Made by a program: the position numbers and the translations under genes. Positions 11,189 through 23,500 of a stretch of DNA of 64,000 nt are shown here, in pieces. Position 1 is the first letter of the stretch. Each line of letters begins with the position of its first letter. Below the pieces are notes generated by a model. That model was not told the origin of the DNA and did no database searches. It saw nothing but the letters and a program-made list of their open reading frames with translations. Source of the DNA: Ceratotherium simum simum (Eukaryota; Chordata; Mammalia; Perissodactyla; Rhinocerotidae); NCBI RefSeq assembly GCF_000283155.1, contig NW_004454195.1:4781319-4845318 (forward strand). The letters run 5' to 3'.

Positions 11189-12611
11189 AGTATTTATTTT
11201 AATATGGACTGAAAGTGAAAACTAGTTAGCTAGCCTGGTCAGTTAGATGTTGATTTAACACCGTTTTCAGTGCTTTCTGACACATTTCACACCAACATAT
11301 GCAAAAATGGGTAGTGTTACAGTAGCAATATTCTTACTAATTCTTGGTCAGTTGGTTGGCTAAATGAAATATATGATTAAAGTTGTGGAATAAAAAACGA
11401 CTTTAAAGTATATGAGCGTCTATTTATTTGAATCTTTTTCCTATAGAACCAGAACATTTTCTTTGATTATAGGTCTAAAGACTGGAATCATCTTTCTTGT
11501 ATAAACCACGTCTGTAAGCACCATCTTCAATTCCCAGTTTCTATTTCTTTAAAGAGGAGTGAGCATTTGGTCAGTTGTGAAGAAATCTCGGTGCAAGGTC
11601 CTTCTGCTCTTGCACAGCTTTTTCCTCTATTGCAGGTATCTTACATTTTTGTTAGCAACCCACCTTTGTCACATCTTTACAAAGCACTCAACTTAGTTTC
11701 CATTGAAATTACAACCACGTTTCCTTCTTCTCAAACTCACATTTCACTTCCATAATACAATTTAAATAAATTACATATTTATTACATAGTTATAATAAGT
11801 AACATGTCATTTTGGGGACAACTGACCCCTATTGGGAGCAGCAGTCCAGGCATAGTGTACAGCGGCTCCCGGAGCTATTTCCTGGGCCTCGATGTAGCGT
11901 AAGCTGTTTCATGGCTTACAGGGGAAGGAGAGCCAGGCAGGGGTGTCCGTTAAGTGGTGGCTTGCCATGAGAGCTTCTACTGAACTTCCTAGTTTGAATA
12001 TGTGTATTTTGATAGATAGCGTTTATTGTTTTGGGACTTTGTATTCTATGTGTTTCCTTATCTTTTGATTTTCACATTTTTCATTCAGTGTGCAGACAAT
12101 CGAATGATTTGTATTGTAATTGCTCAAAGTGTGCACCCTCTGGAGAAAACCACGCAGGGCCGAGAGAACATGGGCTGTCTGCAGAGCAGTTCAGTGTTTT
12201 CCAGTATCTGTCCTCGTGATTTGTTGTTTGTCACAGCATGAGAGATTTATAATGAAAATTTCTATCTACATAGGCTAAAGGGGGCTCTGGGGAGCTTTTG
12301 TGAGTCTGGTGTGATCTGTGATACAGGACTATTCTCTACCATTGATTACTCTGATTTTTGCTAATAAAATGTCTTCAGACATTTTTATATTAAATGTGTG
12401 GCATTTCCCAGACATATTCAATAGTCAGTTTCAGTAATAAATTTTCCTTAGTGATGAGAGCCCTCCCATTGTGTTGTTTGGGGGTGTGAGATGGGAGAGA
12501 AGGAGGGCTGGGTGGGGGCTACATTCATATTCATTGAGTTTCCAGAGCTCATGAATTAGGGCGTGCTCTATGAAACAAGAAACAACTCTGTGTTGTTTCT
12601 CTTTTTAAAAA
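11189..12611. other. Unassigned sequence
   Basis: A moderately GC- and CpG-containing patch lies at 11820-11990 (CAGCGGCTCCCGGAGC). No family, coding frame or RNA gene could be named. Confidence 0.5.
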
Positions 12612-13460
12612 TTGGATTAAAACATTCACTCTACAGCTATTAGAATGGCTAAAATCCAAAAAATGGATAAAACCAACTGCTAGTGAGAATATGGAGCAAC
12701 AGGAACTCTCTTTCATTGCTGGTGAGAATGCAAAATGGTACCGCCACTTTGGGATACAGTTCGACAGTTTCTAACAAAGCTAAACACACTCTTACCATAC
12801 ACGCCAGCAATTGTGCTCCTTGGTATTCACCCAAATGAGCTGAAAACTTAAATTCATGCAAAACCCTGCATGCAGATGTTTATATTAGCTTTATATGTAA
12901 TTGCCAAAATCTGGAAACAACCAAGATGTTCTTTAATAGATAAATTAATTTGTGAATGGATAAACAAACTGGTATATCCATATAATGGAATATTATTCAG
13001 TGATAAAAAGAAATGAGCTATCAAGTCACAAAAAGACATGGATGAATTTTAAATGCATATTTCAAAGTGAGAAAAGCCAGTCTGAAAAGGCTACATACTA
13101 TATGGTTCCAACTATATAAAATTCTAGAAGAAACAAAACTTTAGAGATGATAAACAGATCAGTGATTGCCACGGATCCAGAAGATGGAGGACAGGGCTGA
13201 ACAGGTGAAGCATAGGGATTTTTTTGGACAGTAAACTTTCTATATGATATTGTAATGCTGAATATAAGACATTAAGCATTTGTCAAAACCCATAGAAAGA
13301 TACAGCACAAAGAGCAAACCTTAATGTATACAAATTTTAAAAAATCATTCTGGATGTTAGAGGATCCCAGGATGGGATGCAAAATGTGGCAAAAGAATCT
13401 GAACGTATCCCAAATGCATGAAACAATCTCACTGAAGAGGGTGGTGGAATTAGGAAGTTC
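12612..13460 (+). mobile_element. Old L1M-type LINE, 3' portion
   Basis: ATTAGAATGGCTAAAATCC, TTGCTGGTGAGAATGC, GGAAACAACCAAGATG, AATGGAATATTATTCAG and the AGAGCAAACCTTAATGTATAC block are in the order of an old L1M 3' region. Many indels. Confidence 0.85.
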
Positions 13461-13464
13461 TGAT

Positions 13465-13797
13465 CCGTCTTACAACATGGATTGAAAACATTATGCTAAG
13501 TGAAATAAGCCAGATACAAAAGAACAAATATCGTGTGATTCCACTTATATGAGGTATGTAGAATGGGCAAATTCATAGAGACAGAAAGTAGAGAAGAGGT
13601 TACCAGGGGCTAGGGGAAGGGAGAATGAAGAGATAATGCTTAATGGGTAGAGAGTTTCTGTCTCTGTAATGGAAAAGTCCTGGAAACAGAGGTGTTGGTT
13701 GCACAGCATTGTGGATATACCAAATGCCACTGAAACGTTCACTTTAAAGTGGTTAATTTTATGTTATGTGAATTTCACCTCAGTTTAAAAATGAAAG
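13465..13797 (+). mobile_element. Second L1M 3' end, adjacent to or nested in the previous one
   Basis: ACATTATGCTAAGTGAAATAAG, GATTCCACTTATATGAGG, AGACAGAAAGTAGA, TTACCAGGGGCTAGGGG and a TTTTATGTTATGTGAATTTC end form a different L1 3' UTR type, so this is a separate insertion. Confidence 0.85.
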
Positions 13798-15713
13798 GTA
13801 GAATTCTAGCCATCAGGAGGAGGGATTTTGAAGGGCAATGTCAAGGTCCCTCACATGACCTCTTGCAAGCAATGGTGAAGTATAGCTCTATATTTAGCTG
13901 TTCTCTCAATGACCAATGGAAATGGTGTATGAACAAAGGAAAATGTAACAAATGACCCCTAACATTTATAGGACATTATATTTTACACCCTACACAACAT
14001 TGTATCCACATTAGCTTCTTTGATTCCTTGGAGGGGACTTTTTCCTGTGATTATATTAACTTAGGTCTAGAGTCCTTACTCAGGAAAACTCTTGTTGTGG
14101 TTTAATTGAATTTAATCCACAGAATCAGACTGAATTTTAATACATTATAGATTATCAGTGACACCATTATTCTGTTTAACAATTAGATCTATCAGACAGT
14201 GGAGCAGGGCTGGCAGTAACTGTCAGCATAAATGCCTTCCCCAGTACAAATAAGCCCTCTTCAAAGTCCAGAGAATGTCTTGACATGAAGTCAGTCAAAA
14301 AAAAGTTGAAAAGTAAAAGATGTCCTACCTCTGTACTCATTGGAACCACTGGCCCAAGACACTGCCTGATGTTCAGTGATAATTCTATATAAAAGATGAA
14401 TCTAAGGATTACATTTCATCTATTACTTAATTTCAGTAGTTTCTTGGTCTTTGTATGCTTCTCGCAGGATAATTTTATTGTCTTTTTTTCCCTCCTAAAT
14501 CTAATTTTTATTTAATGTCATAAATACTTCCATTCCTTTGCATAATTATTTCCCCCTGGATTCACTTTGGGGTCAGACTGTGGACAATACACTTGAGAAT
14601 GAGCAGACGATTCTTTCCAAGGAGGTGGCCTTTGTCGGTGACCTGAGGTCTAGGAGCTGTTGGAGCACAACAAGAGGTGATGCTGAGAACTAGATAGAAA
14701 GGTTGCAGTAGAAATTTAAATGTCTCATCATCTGAATCCTCCTTTGTCCCAGGAATATTGAGGTAGCAAACCTAAGGCTAGCCTCGGACTTGTGCCTGTA
14801 GACGATCTTTTCATTAAATATAATTTTTAAAAGGTAGCTGAAACAGCTCTTGTCATTCCCAGAATGGACATGGGCTTAGAGGGGAAATTTTAGAAAAACT
14901 CTCAAGAGAAAAACGTTAAATTAGAAAATAAGATGATGAAATCACACAGTGCATTTTGGTAGCTGTAGAGAAAAGACACTTCTTTTTCCTCTGAAAAACT
15001 GGTCAGAGCACGATTAACCCAGGGTGTAAGTGGACAACATGAAAATGAACAAGAAGCTTCAGTGCTCAAGCCTGTATCGCAGAACTGGGCGCTCAGGATG
15101 GAGGGAAGGAAACCAGGGTCTGAGTGAAACATCCACTAGCTCTGCCGCATCAAGGCCCCTGACCACCAGGAAATTCAGGAGTGGAACAGATGTTACTGGA
15201 TTACGCCCAACTCTCATTCACAGGTGCTGCACATTTCTTCACCAGGAAGAAAGAAAATGAGATTTACCCACGTGTTTTCACTTATAAACTCAAATCAAGG
15301 TCCAGAAGTGAAGGAAAAACTTGGAGGGGTTGACTCAATTCTCCGCTAGATACTTCTTTCCCTATCTTCAGATGTAAGAACGAGGCTACAGGAAATGAAA
15401 CGAGCCGTCTAATGGAAATTGATCAGGTCCCTAAATGCTGGCGTGAGTGGGCAGCTGGCGAGGAAGGCGGACTGAGCCTCAACTGGGGAAAAGGCTGGGT
15501 CTGGGCAAGGATGGCTTTGATGCCTCTCTATCATTTCTCTGTCTCCCCTGTTTTGCTTCCTTTGTTCTCTGACTACTGTAAGCCTCAAATCCAGAGCCTT
15601 CCTCAAGCAATGCTAAGTAGAATTTATTAACACTTATTTTTCATTTTTTTAATGATAACCTTCAGGTATGGCAAATGACATAGGTTTTCTATTTGTAATC
15701 CAAGTTTTCTCTT
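13798..15713. other. Unassigned sequence
   Basis: A possible reversed MIR tail lies at 13960-14030 (CTAACATTTATAGGACATT). Nothing else recognised. Short frames at 15030-15260 and 15410-15630 show no family features. Confidence 0.5.
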
Positions 15714-15728
15714 AAAATAGATAAATTT

Positions 15729-15997
15729 GGGGCTGGCCCGGTGGTGTACCGGTTAAGTTTGCGTGCTCCACTTCGACAGCCCGGGGTTCACGGGTTTGGA
15801 TCCTGGGGGCAGACTTATGCACCGCTCATCAAGCCATCCTGCAGCAGCGTCCCATGTATAAAGTAGAGGAAGATTGGCACAGATCTTAGCTCAGCCACAA
15901 TCTTCCTCAAGCAAAAAGAGGAGGATTGGCAGCAGATGTTAGCTCAGGGCCAATCTTCCTCACCAAAAAAAAAAAAAAAGAAAAGAAAAAATACATA
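15729..15997 (+). mobile_element. Equine SINE (ERE), plus strand
   Basis: GGGGCTGGCCCGGTGGTG head, ACCGGTTAAGTTTGCG A-box region, GGGTTTGGATCC B box, double AGATCTTAGCTCAG / AGATGTTAGCTCAG tail repeats and an A-rich end. Flanks AAAATAGATAAATTT (15714-15728) and a similar AT-rich sequence to about 16012 look like a target duplication. Confidence 0.95.
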
Positions 15998-16090
15998 AAA
16001 TAAAATAAATTTAACTTTCCAAAGTGATTGATTGAAAGTAAACTATGAAGTAAACAATTCTGCTGATGGTACTTAGCTGTGACAAAAAAG

Positions 16091-16111
16091 CACGAGGTTT
16101 GAAACCTCGTG
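16091..16111. repeat. Perfect short palindrome (10-bp arms, 1-nt centre)
   Basis: Arms CACGAGGTTT and AAACCTCGTG around a single G. The sequence is a perfect inverted repeat in otherwise ordinary sequence, just left of a MIR. Confidence 0.85.
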
Positions 16112-16142
16112 ATCAGACAAAGCCTTTCTGTTTGTTAACGAC

Positions 16143-16372
16143 AGCTAATGTTTAATGAGCATCTACTATGGATAGGCCACAGTGCAGAGCATTTTTCACA
16201 GCTGATCCATCACAATCCTGCAAGGTAGGTATTATGAGCCCCTTTTGACAGAGAAAGAAGTTGAGTCTGAGGTTAAATTTCATTGTGAAGATCACACAGT
16301 AAGAGGAGAAGCCAGGATCTAAAAACTCAGGTCTAATGTTCAAAGCTTTAAGCTTTCCGTTATAACACACTA
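16143..16372 (-). mobile_element. MIR SINE, minus strand
   Basis: GAGCATCTACTATGGATAGG, AAGGTAGGTATTATGAGCCCC, GATCACACAGTAAGAGG and AACACACTACC follow the MIR reverse complement from tail to head. Confidence 0.85.
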
Positions 16373-17794
16373 CCCTGGGTTCTTCCTAGCAGAGTGGGGG
16401 CCGTCCCCTGGGATCTGTGAGAAGAGGATCTCCATGAAGACCTGCTGGAGAAACTCCCTTCCACAAAGGGCATTTACCATCTGTGTCCTTCCCCACCTTA
16501 GATCTCAGAAGTCGCCCATATTTCCTTCTCCCCTCATTTGGTTCCTACGAGCCTGTTTTCATCATTTTCATTCCAAGTCTGAACACTTCTTCCACCTCGA
16601 AACCCTCCTTCTGTCCCACCATTATGAAAACACCGGTCTTCCACAATCTAGTCCTCTAACACGTTGTGCTAGGAAAAGGCAGTGTCCGTTGACCTCGGTG
16701 CAAATTAGAACATAGCAAAGAGTCCGAGTCTTAGAGTTGTCAGACCTCCATTTCCATGAGGAGGAACTCAATTTTCACTCATCCTCCAGCAAGAGATTAG
16801 CAGCTTGAAATCACTTTGACAGTGTCAGTTGCTCTATTGCATACCACAGGGAATTTTAATTTCAGCCTGTGAAATTGTAATTGCTTCTCAAGGAGAAGTG
16901 AGGAATCCTGGGTAATGGCCACAGCCAAGCTCAATGTCAGAGTTGCCAGTTGCTGCCACATCAGATATTACTCGCTGTTATTCAAAAATCATTCCAGCTT
17001 TCCATGTGGGAAGTTGCACTGGGTAGTGAAAGTAAATTAACAGAAACTGTCAGCTGTTCAGAACAGCACAGGCAGCAGTGTGACAGAGGTGGGTGACCTC
17101 CCATCAAAAAAAGGTAACTTTTTTTCTTTTTTTGGTGACGATAAAGAGTTTCACAAACAAATTTCATTACTAAAGGTATGCAGCTAAATGATGTCATTAT
17201 TAAGCAAAAAATTATCTGGTCCATGACAATGATAAGATTAAAGCTGCGAATTTCTATTCCCTGCTTCCTGGAAAGAGCTGGGGGGGGAAGTGGCCCAAAA
17301 GAGTAATTAAAACAATGAAGATCGCAAGTCCATGTCAGGTTGATGTTCGCAATGGATTAAAATTCCCTGCTATCAAAATTAAACTGTCTGAGAAATTGCT
17401 TCCTGGCTATGTTTGGAATAAAGGGAATTTGGAGCTACCACATCTGATTGCAAAACATTTACAGACAGATAAAATTATCTACAAAGGGAAAGACCTGTTA
17501 CCTGCTACCCTCTGAAGATAGTGGAAGTTCTGACGAGCACTAAGTGGTTCTGAAATTGATTTTTTTTTTTAATACTGAGGGTCAGAGAGGAAAGAGAATG
17601 GGGCTAAACATAATTGCTTAGGAAAATAGATGCAGTCTGTGGCATTGCTTTTTTGTTTTAAACATTAGAGAAAATTCAGATGTGGGCCTTCCTTTTCCGC
17701 ATTTGATGATTTTTAGGGCAAATTTCATGTCCTAGATTTCACTTTTCCGATTAAAGAAAACTTGCCCTTAGAAAGTCCTTCCACCTGGGACAGC
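16373..17794. other. Unassigned sequence, candidate conserved non-coding stretch
   Basis: No repeat recognised. The stretch 16780-17520 is AT-rich with several TAAT-type motifs (GAATTTTAATTTC, TGTAATTGC, GTAATTAAAAC) and has an unremarkable 66-codon frame at 17315-17515. Its look is that of non-coding conserved sequence, but conservation could not be tested. Confidence 0.35.
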
Positions 17795-18560
17795 TCCTCT
17801 TAAAGATTATCCCACCCTAGTCACCTCTCTCCAATCTTCTATTCCAGTCTTCCTGAAACTCTACTGCACCTCTCTGCCTGGCGAAATCTACTCATCTTTC
17901 AGCAGTCTGGTTTATAGTCCTTCTTGCTCCACGATCTCATGACACCTGCCCCTGCCCCTTTCAATGTACTTAGCATTTTTTGCCTCCATCTTCCCTGGCC
18001 TCACCTTCCTTTAGAAAGCCTTCGCAGGGCCGACCCCGTGGCTTAGCGGTTAAGTGCGCGTGCTCCGCTACTGGCGGGCCCGGGTTCGGATCCTGGGCGT
18101 GCACCGACGCATCGCTTCTCCGGCCATGCTGAGGCCGCGTCCCACATACAGCAACTACAAGGATGTGCAACTATGACATACAACTATCTACTGGGACTTT
18201 GGGGAAAAAAAGGAGGACGATTGGCAATCAATGTTAGCTCAGAGCCGGTCTTCCTCAGCAAAAAGAGGAGGATTAGCATGGATGTTAGCTCAGGGCTGAT
18301 CTTCCTTACAAAAAAAAAAATAAACAAAAACCTAATTAAAAAAAAAAAAAAGAAAGCCTTCGTGGACCTCCCAAGCCTGGGTTAGATGTCCCTCCCATGC
18401 TCTGATAATTCCCCTGTATTTTCTACCTTGAGTAGTGGGGTTACAATTGTCCCCAAACTTCACAAAGGTAGGGATAGTGTCTGTCTTGTTAACTTTCTTT
18501 ATCCCAATGCCAAGCACAGTGCTTGGCACACAGGAAGTACTCACCGAAAATTTGCAAAGT
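17795..18560 (+). mobile_element. L2 LINE 3' part, interrupted by an ERE
   Basis: Left part ends CTTTAGAAAGCCTTCG. The right part resumes after the ERE with AGAAAGCCTTCGTGGACCTC and CCCAAGCCTGGGTTAGATG, then AGGGATAGTGTCTGTC and GCACAGTGCTTGGCAC. This is the L2 3' region in order. Confidence 0.75.
18025..18350 (+). mobile_element. Equine SINE (ERE), long form, with target duplication
   Basis: Head GGGCCGACCCCGTGGCTTAG, B box GGTTCGGATCC, CCGGCCATGCTGAGGCCG, ACTATCTACTGGGAC middle, two tail repeats and an A-rich end. AGAAAGCCTTCG is repeated exactly at 18013-18024 and 18351-18362, inside an L2. Confidence 0.96.
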
Positions 18561-18654
18561 TGTTGTCTTTCACCTTCACAAGCATCTGCTTGTGCCCTGC
18601 CCACCCCCTCATCAGACACATACTATGTATATTGCACAGGCTCTAGCCTGAGAG

Positions 18655-18885
18655 TGGTAAAGCAAACTGGTTAAGAAAAGGACTCTAGAACCAGATTGCC
18701 TGGGTTATATTCGTAGCTCTGCCATTTACCAGCTAATGACCTTGGACAAGTCACCTCTCTGTCCCTCAGTTTTCTCATCTAGAATAATTGTTCTTTCCTC
18801 AGGGTGGCTACAAGGATTAAATGAGCTAATATATTTAAAGTGCTTGGCTCTACATAAACGGTAGATACTATTATTACGACGACGA
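18655..18885 (+). mobile_element. MIR SINE
   Basis: GACTCTAGAACCAGATTGCC, TGGGTT, GCTCTGCCATTTACCAGC, GGACAAGTCACCTCTC, GATTAAATGAGCTAATA and a GCTTGGCTC tail match MIR order well. Confidence 0.9.
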
Positions 18886-18912
18886 TGGTGATGAGGATGA
18901 GGATGAGAATGT
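18875..18912 (+). repeat. Degenerate GAT/GAC trinucleotide repeat
   Basis: ACGACGACGATGGTGATGAG followed by further GATGAG units, at the end of the MIR. Confidence 0.8.
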
Positions 18913-21278
18913 TATTATTTACTATCACTATTACTGCTACATGCATCAAAGGCATTTTTTGCTACTGCTTCTATTTGCCTTGACTCTGGTGCCAACCCAA
19001 CCAACCCTCGAACATGATTTCCAAAACCAGTAATGGCAAACTACAATGACTTCCGCTTCCTCCGAAGTAGTCATCCAGGACCCTTCTCCTTATTTCTGTT
19101 CTATTCCAGGTTCTCCCGCCATCTCCATTCCTGGATTTTAGCATTGGCTTCCTGTTCCCACTCCAATGATAGAACAGAAACTCCAACTACAGTGGCTTAG
19201 ACTTATCTTCTCATTGCCTCAGAGAGCGCTTGCTAGCTCCAGTCACAAGGCCTCAGATCTTAACCCCAGCTACTAAGTGTTGAGAAATTTTCCCTACTGA
19301 TAGAGGATGAGTTAGGATGTTTTATCTTTTAAAGTTGTATATAATGAAAGTCAACATTTATGGTAACAGAATTATGGCATGAGCTAATCAGCCCCTGAAA
19401 CACTGAGTAGTCCTGGAACCATGGGACTGTAAGCGACTCTAGTGGGTGGTCTATAACCTGTGTGCACTGAACAAGGGAATTTGGCCCAATCAAAGATATC
19501 AAACGTGGTGGAGAGTAAATGGGGCCATTGGGTCAGACTTGGGGGGAAAATGTGAAGGTCTGCACTGCTCTGGCTTTGGAGAAGGCAGAGATTCCAGATC
19601 TGATGCCTAAAACCAAGAATAATGATCACTATACTACAAAATATAACACAGTTGTCACAAAGAGTCTATAAAACTCAGGAGGGTAAGGAATATGAGTTCC
19701 TTTTCATAACTCCACTCAAGTTTCTTTTTAAAACTCAACCTTGTATAACTCCATTCCAGTGGAGAGACAAAAGTCAATCCGGGTCAACTCAGCACAGTGT
19801 GCCCAATGCCTTTTCTCTGGGGTTGCAACTAAGAAATCAGGAAATGGCGCCAGTTGCAGGGTCCCAAGCTGGCATCAGCCTACTTAGGCATTTTCTTGGC
19901 TGTTAGGGGAACTTTAGGGGATGCACTGAGTTATGATACATTTCTGGACACAGGTCAGTCCAGAGTTAAACCACCAAACATCCCAACACCAAAGAGAGTA
20001 CTTGGGATCTCTGTTCAGAAATGCTTCAAAGTAGAAGGAGGACCTTCAGCAAGTCACTTACCTCCTCTTAACCTCAGTTTCTCCATCTGTAAAATAGGAG
20101 GATCCAGCTTCATATTCTTTGTGAGCCCTTCTTGCTCTCACTGGAGGCTGACCTGCAGGGTTTGCCACCTCTGCCTTTTCCAGCAAGACCAGGTTCCGGG
20201 TGAAGGGGAGAGACACACACTGATCCCCTTTTATTAAGCAATGAGAAAGAGCAGACTTGCTGAGCAACCTACTCAAATCTCAACTCAAATTTCAAAGATT
20301 ATTGTCAGAAAGTTTAAACTCCTGACACATTACAGAGAAACAGGCTGTTTAGAATTGATTACCAGGAGGCAGCCAGTGGTGACTTCCTGGGAGTTTACCT
20401 TTGTGGCTTCAGTGTTGGGTTGCCACAGGTTTTGCTTTCAATATTATTTGGAATTACTGCAGCTCCTCAGACAGACAGCTCAACTTTGTCACATAGCGTG
20501 AGGGAAAGCTGGTGTTAAATTGCTTTCTTTCCCCCACTTTCTTTTTGATTTGTGTGTCTGAAGGCATCAAAAATATTCTTCAACCTGAAATACAACATTT
20601 TTAGTTACTGAATTTTCTTGTAGCTTGTATAATTCTGATTGCTCAAGACAATCTGGTTTGATAAGATTAAATTTTTTAGAGTGGTATCCAATCAACTTGT
20701 ACTTTTTTTTATAAGATTGCTTTGGAACTTTCAACCTTTCTGACTTCAAAAATCTTGGAGGATGTTGCGTTAAGAGAGAAAAAGAGAAGAGGGATCTTAA
20801 TTGGAGGCTTGGGAATCTTACCCTGCATGGACGGGTTAGAGATCTTATACTTAGGAGGAATGGATGAGAAGAAAAACTATTGGAAAATGAGAGCCAAAAA
20901 AGATATAAAATCAGGAGAGGTGGGAAGTAGTCAAGAGCAACAGCCATAGCAGACCTTCCTTTGGAGGTTTACAGATCGTTCTCTTAAATGACACAAAATC
21001 CAACCCATCCTGAGAGTTTCTCCATGTAAAACATTTTAAAGTAGATTTTAAAGGATCCTTTACTTCCTCTAAATGGGATCCAGACTCTATAAGCTCCACT
21101 CCTGGTTCATTGTCTGTCTGACTTCTGATTTTACTCTTGGATATGGAACCAAATAAGAAGTGATATTGACTATTCACCCTTGTTTCCTAGGTGAGACACT
21201 GTGCTGTAATCAGGTTACTTATTCAGGCCCCAAACATAGAGCTGAGACCAAATTATAGTCTAGTTTTTCCACTTTTGT
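18913..21278. other. Unassigned sequence with a partial MIR core
   Basis: A MIR core in plus orientation is visible at about 20035-20130 (AGCAAGTCACTTACC, CAGTTTCTCCATCTGTAAAA). The rest, including frames of 94-127 codons around 19622-20237 and 20567-20947, has no recognised family. Confidence 0.5.
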
Positions 21279-21290
21279 AGATATGACAAG

Positions 21291-21545
21291 TTTTTTTTTT
21301 TTTTTTTTTTTGGTGGGGAAGATTGGCCCTGAGCTAACATCTATTGCCAATCTTCCTCTTTTTGCCTCAGGAAGATTGTTGCTGAACTAACATCTGTACC
21401 AATCTTCCTCTATTTTGTACGTGAGATGCCACCACAGCATGGCTTGATGAGTGATGTGTAGGTCCACCCGGCATGTGAACCCACGAACCCTGGGCCGCCA
21501 AAGCAGAGCATGCAAACTCAACCACTATGCCACTGGGCCAGTCCA
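21291..21545 (-). mobile_element. Equine SINE (ERE), minus strand, with target duplication
   Basis: Poly(T), then two copies of the GATTGGCCCTGAGCTAACATC-type tail, GCCACCACAGCATGGC, and a head ending CACTGGGCCAGTCC. Flanks AGATATGACAAG (21279-21290) and AGACATGACAAG (21546-21557) differ at one base. Confidence 0.96.
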
Positions 21546-21557
21546 AGACATGACAAG

Positions 21558-22440
21558 GTTTAACACTTCAATGGGCCAATAATCAGGAATTTAGAATTTT
21601 TGTGAAGTTTCGAATTGAGAGTAGTGGACCATGACTTGGTGTCTATGGATAGCAGAAGCCCCTCCCTTATATCTCAAATGACATCAAGTAAGGTTGCAGA
21701 AATCATACTGGCTGAAAAAACATAGAAACAAAAAGCCAGGAGCATCTGCTCCCTTAAGATCATGGCCTGAGACAGTTATCACAGGTGGCTTTTGGGTTAA
21801 GTATTCACATCCATTTATTGAGAACAGAACATATGAATTCTTAACTGAACAGGTGTGTTAACAGAATTTGAGATACAGAAGATCAAAACTAGGAAGCTGG
21901 AGTCACTCATTTGAATCACAGTAGATAAGCAGAGAAGGTAGCAGGTGCTGGAGGGATAGAGGGTTGCTAGGTCTCCAGAAGCTATTCAGTGTGGAAGTGC
22001 CAAAGCAAGATTAAGGATCAAAGGTGCTGAACTACAAAGATGGGAGCTTGACTCTTACTGAGGCACTTTCTTAATTAAAATAATAATGGGATCCACACAT
22101 CCGGTCCAGTTATGTGTTACAGCAACAGTTGTACAACAAACAAACCCCCAGTATCAGCAATACTAATGTCAGTAATAGCAATGACAAGAACAACCACCAA
22201 CTGGCCGAGCTGAGGCTTGCTAACAGCTCTCCCAGAAATGCACACATTTGGAAGCTTGGCAGCAGATATAAAACTCAAAACCAAGATTTAAAACCAGAGA
22301 TTTAACTTACCCTAAACCTTGCTTCATGGTCCCTGAAAAAGTGATTACTACATTGCATGTTTCCAAAAGTGTCAGTATAGGGCAAGGTAAGGGGAACCCC
22401 TTGGCCTGAAGCATTGATAGCATCGATGGCCTGAGAACCA
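21558..22440. other. Unassigned sequence
   Basis: No feature recognised. Confidence 0.5.
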
Positions 22441-22705
22441 GTCTTCTTCCACATTGTCACTGCTTATCTTTCCAAACAGGAATCTCTCAGGGCCTGCAAT
22501 GTTTAGAAGCCTGTTTAGAAGCCTACAGTGGCTCTTCCTTGACTGTCTAATAATGTCTAGATTCCTTAGCATGGCATCAAAACCCTTCATAATGCGACCT
22601 GAGTTTATTTCTTAGTCTAATTTCCAGTCACTTCCCTTAGATATCCTTATATATATATTTGCCCTAGCCATACTGTGTCTCAAATTCACCATGTACTTTT
22701 ATACT
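22441..22705 (+). mobile_element. L2 LINE fragment
   Basis: TAATGTCTAGATTCCTTAGC, ATGGCATCAAAACCC, ATAATGCGACCTGAG and GCCCTAGCCATACTG resemble the L2 segment around 'ctacaaggccctgcatgatctggcc'. A 12-bp unit (TGTTTAGAAGCC) is tandemly doubled at about 22499-22522. Confidence 0.6.
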
Positions 22706-22849
22706 ATAATGCCTTTTTAATTTTGGTAAAATATGCATAACATAACATGTATCATTTTAACCATTTGTAAGTGTATACTTCAGTGGTGTTAAATATATTT
22801 ACAAAGTTGTGTAACCATCACCATTATCTATATGTAAAATCTTTTCATC

Positions 22850-22882
22850 ATGCCTGTGTCTGTGTCTGTGTCTATGTCTGGC
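22850..22882 (+). repeat. CTGTGT hexamer microsatellite inside L1
   Basis: TGCCTGTGTCTGTGTCTGTG followed by TCTATGTCTG: about four hexamer units expanded from an L1 sequence. Confidence 0.75.
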
Positions 22883-23295
22883 TTTTTTCACTAAGCATAA
22901 TGTTTTCAAGGTTCATCCATGTTGTAGCATGTATCAGAATTTCACTGTTGTTTTAAGGCTGAGTAATATTCCGTTGTATGTATGTACTATATTTTGTTTG
23001 TGCATTCATCCACCAATGGACATTTGGGTTGTTTCCATCTTTTGGCTACTGGGAATAATGCTGTTATGAACATTGGTGTATAGATATCTGTTTGAGTTCC
23101 TGCTTTCAGTTCTTTAGGATATATAACTAGGAGTGGAATTTCTGGGTCATATGGTAATTTTAGGTTTAAATTTTGAAGAACGACCAAACTATTTTCCACA
23201 GTGGCTGCACCATTTTACACTTCCATCAACAATGTATGAGCGTTCCAACTTCTCTACATCCTTGCCATTTGTTATTTCATTATTATTATTTTTTT

Positions 23296-23500
23296 TAAAG
23301 ATTTTATTTATTTAATTTTTTCCCCCCAAAGCCCCAGTAGATAGTTGTATGTCATAGCTGCACATCCTTCTAGTTGCTGTATGTGGGACTCGGCCTCAGG
23401 ATGGACGGAGAAGTGGTGCCTCGATGCGCACCCGGGATCCGAACCCGGGCCACCAGCATTGCAGCGCGCGCACTTAACCACCAAGCCACAGGGCCGGCCC
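23296..23500 (-). mobile_element. Equine SINE (ERE), minus strand, inside L1
   Basis: AAAGCCCCAGTAGATAGTTG, the ACCCGGGATCCGAACCCGGG B-box region, CACTTAACCACCAAGCCACA and an end at GGCCGGCCC. Flanks TCATTATTATT (from 23278 and from 23501) form a target duplication within the host L1. It is among the best-kept copies. Confidence 0.96.

Noticed and set aside
17315..17515. 66-codon frame in repeat-free sequence
   Set aside because: No family similarity, no upstream promoter and no splice structure. More likely non-coding.
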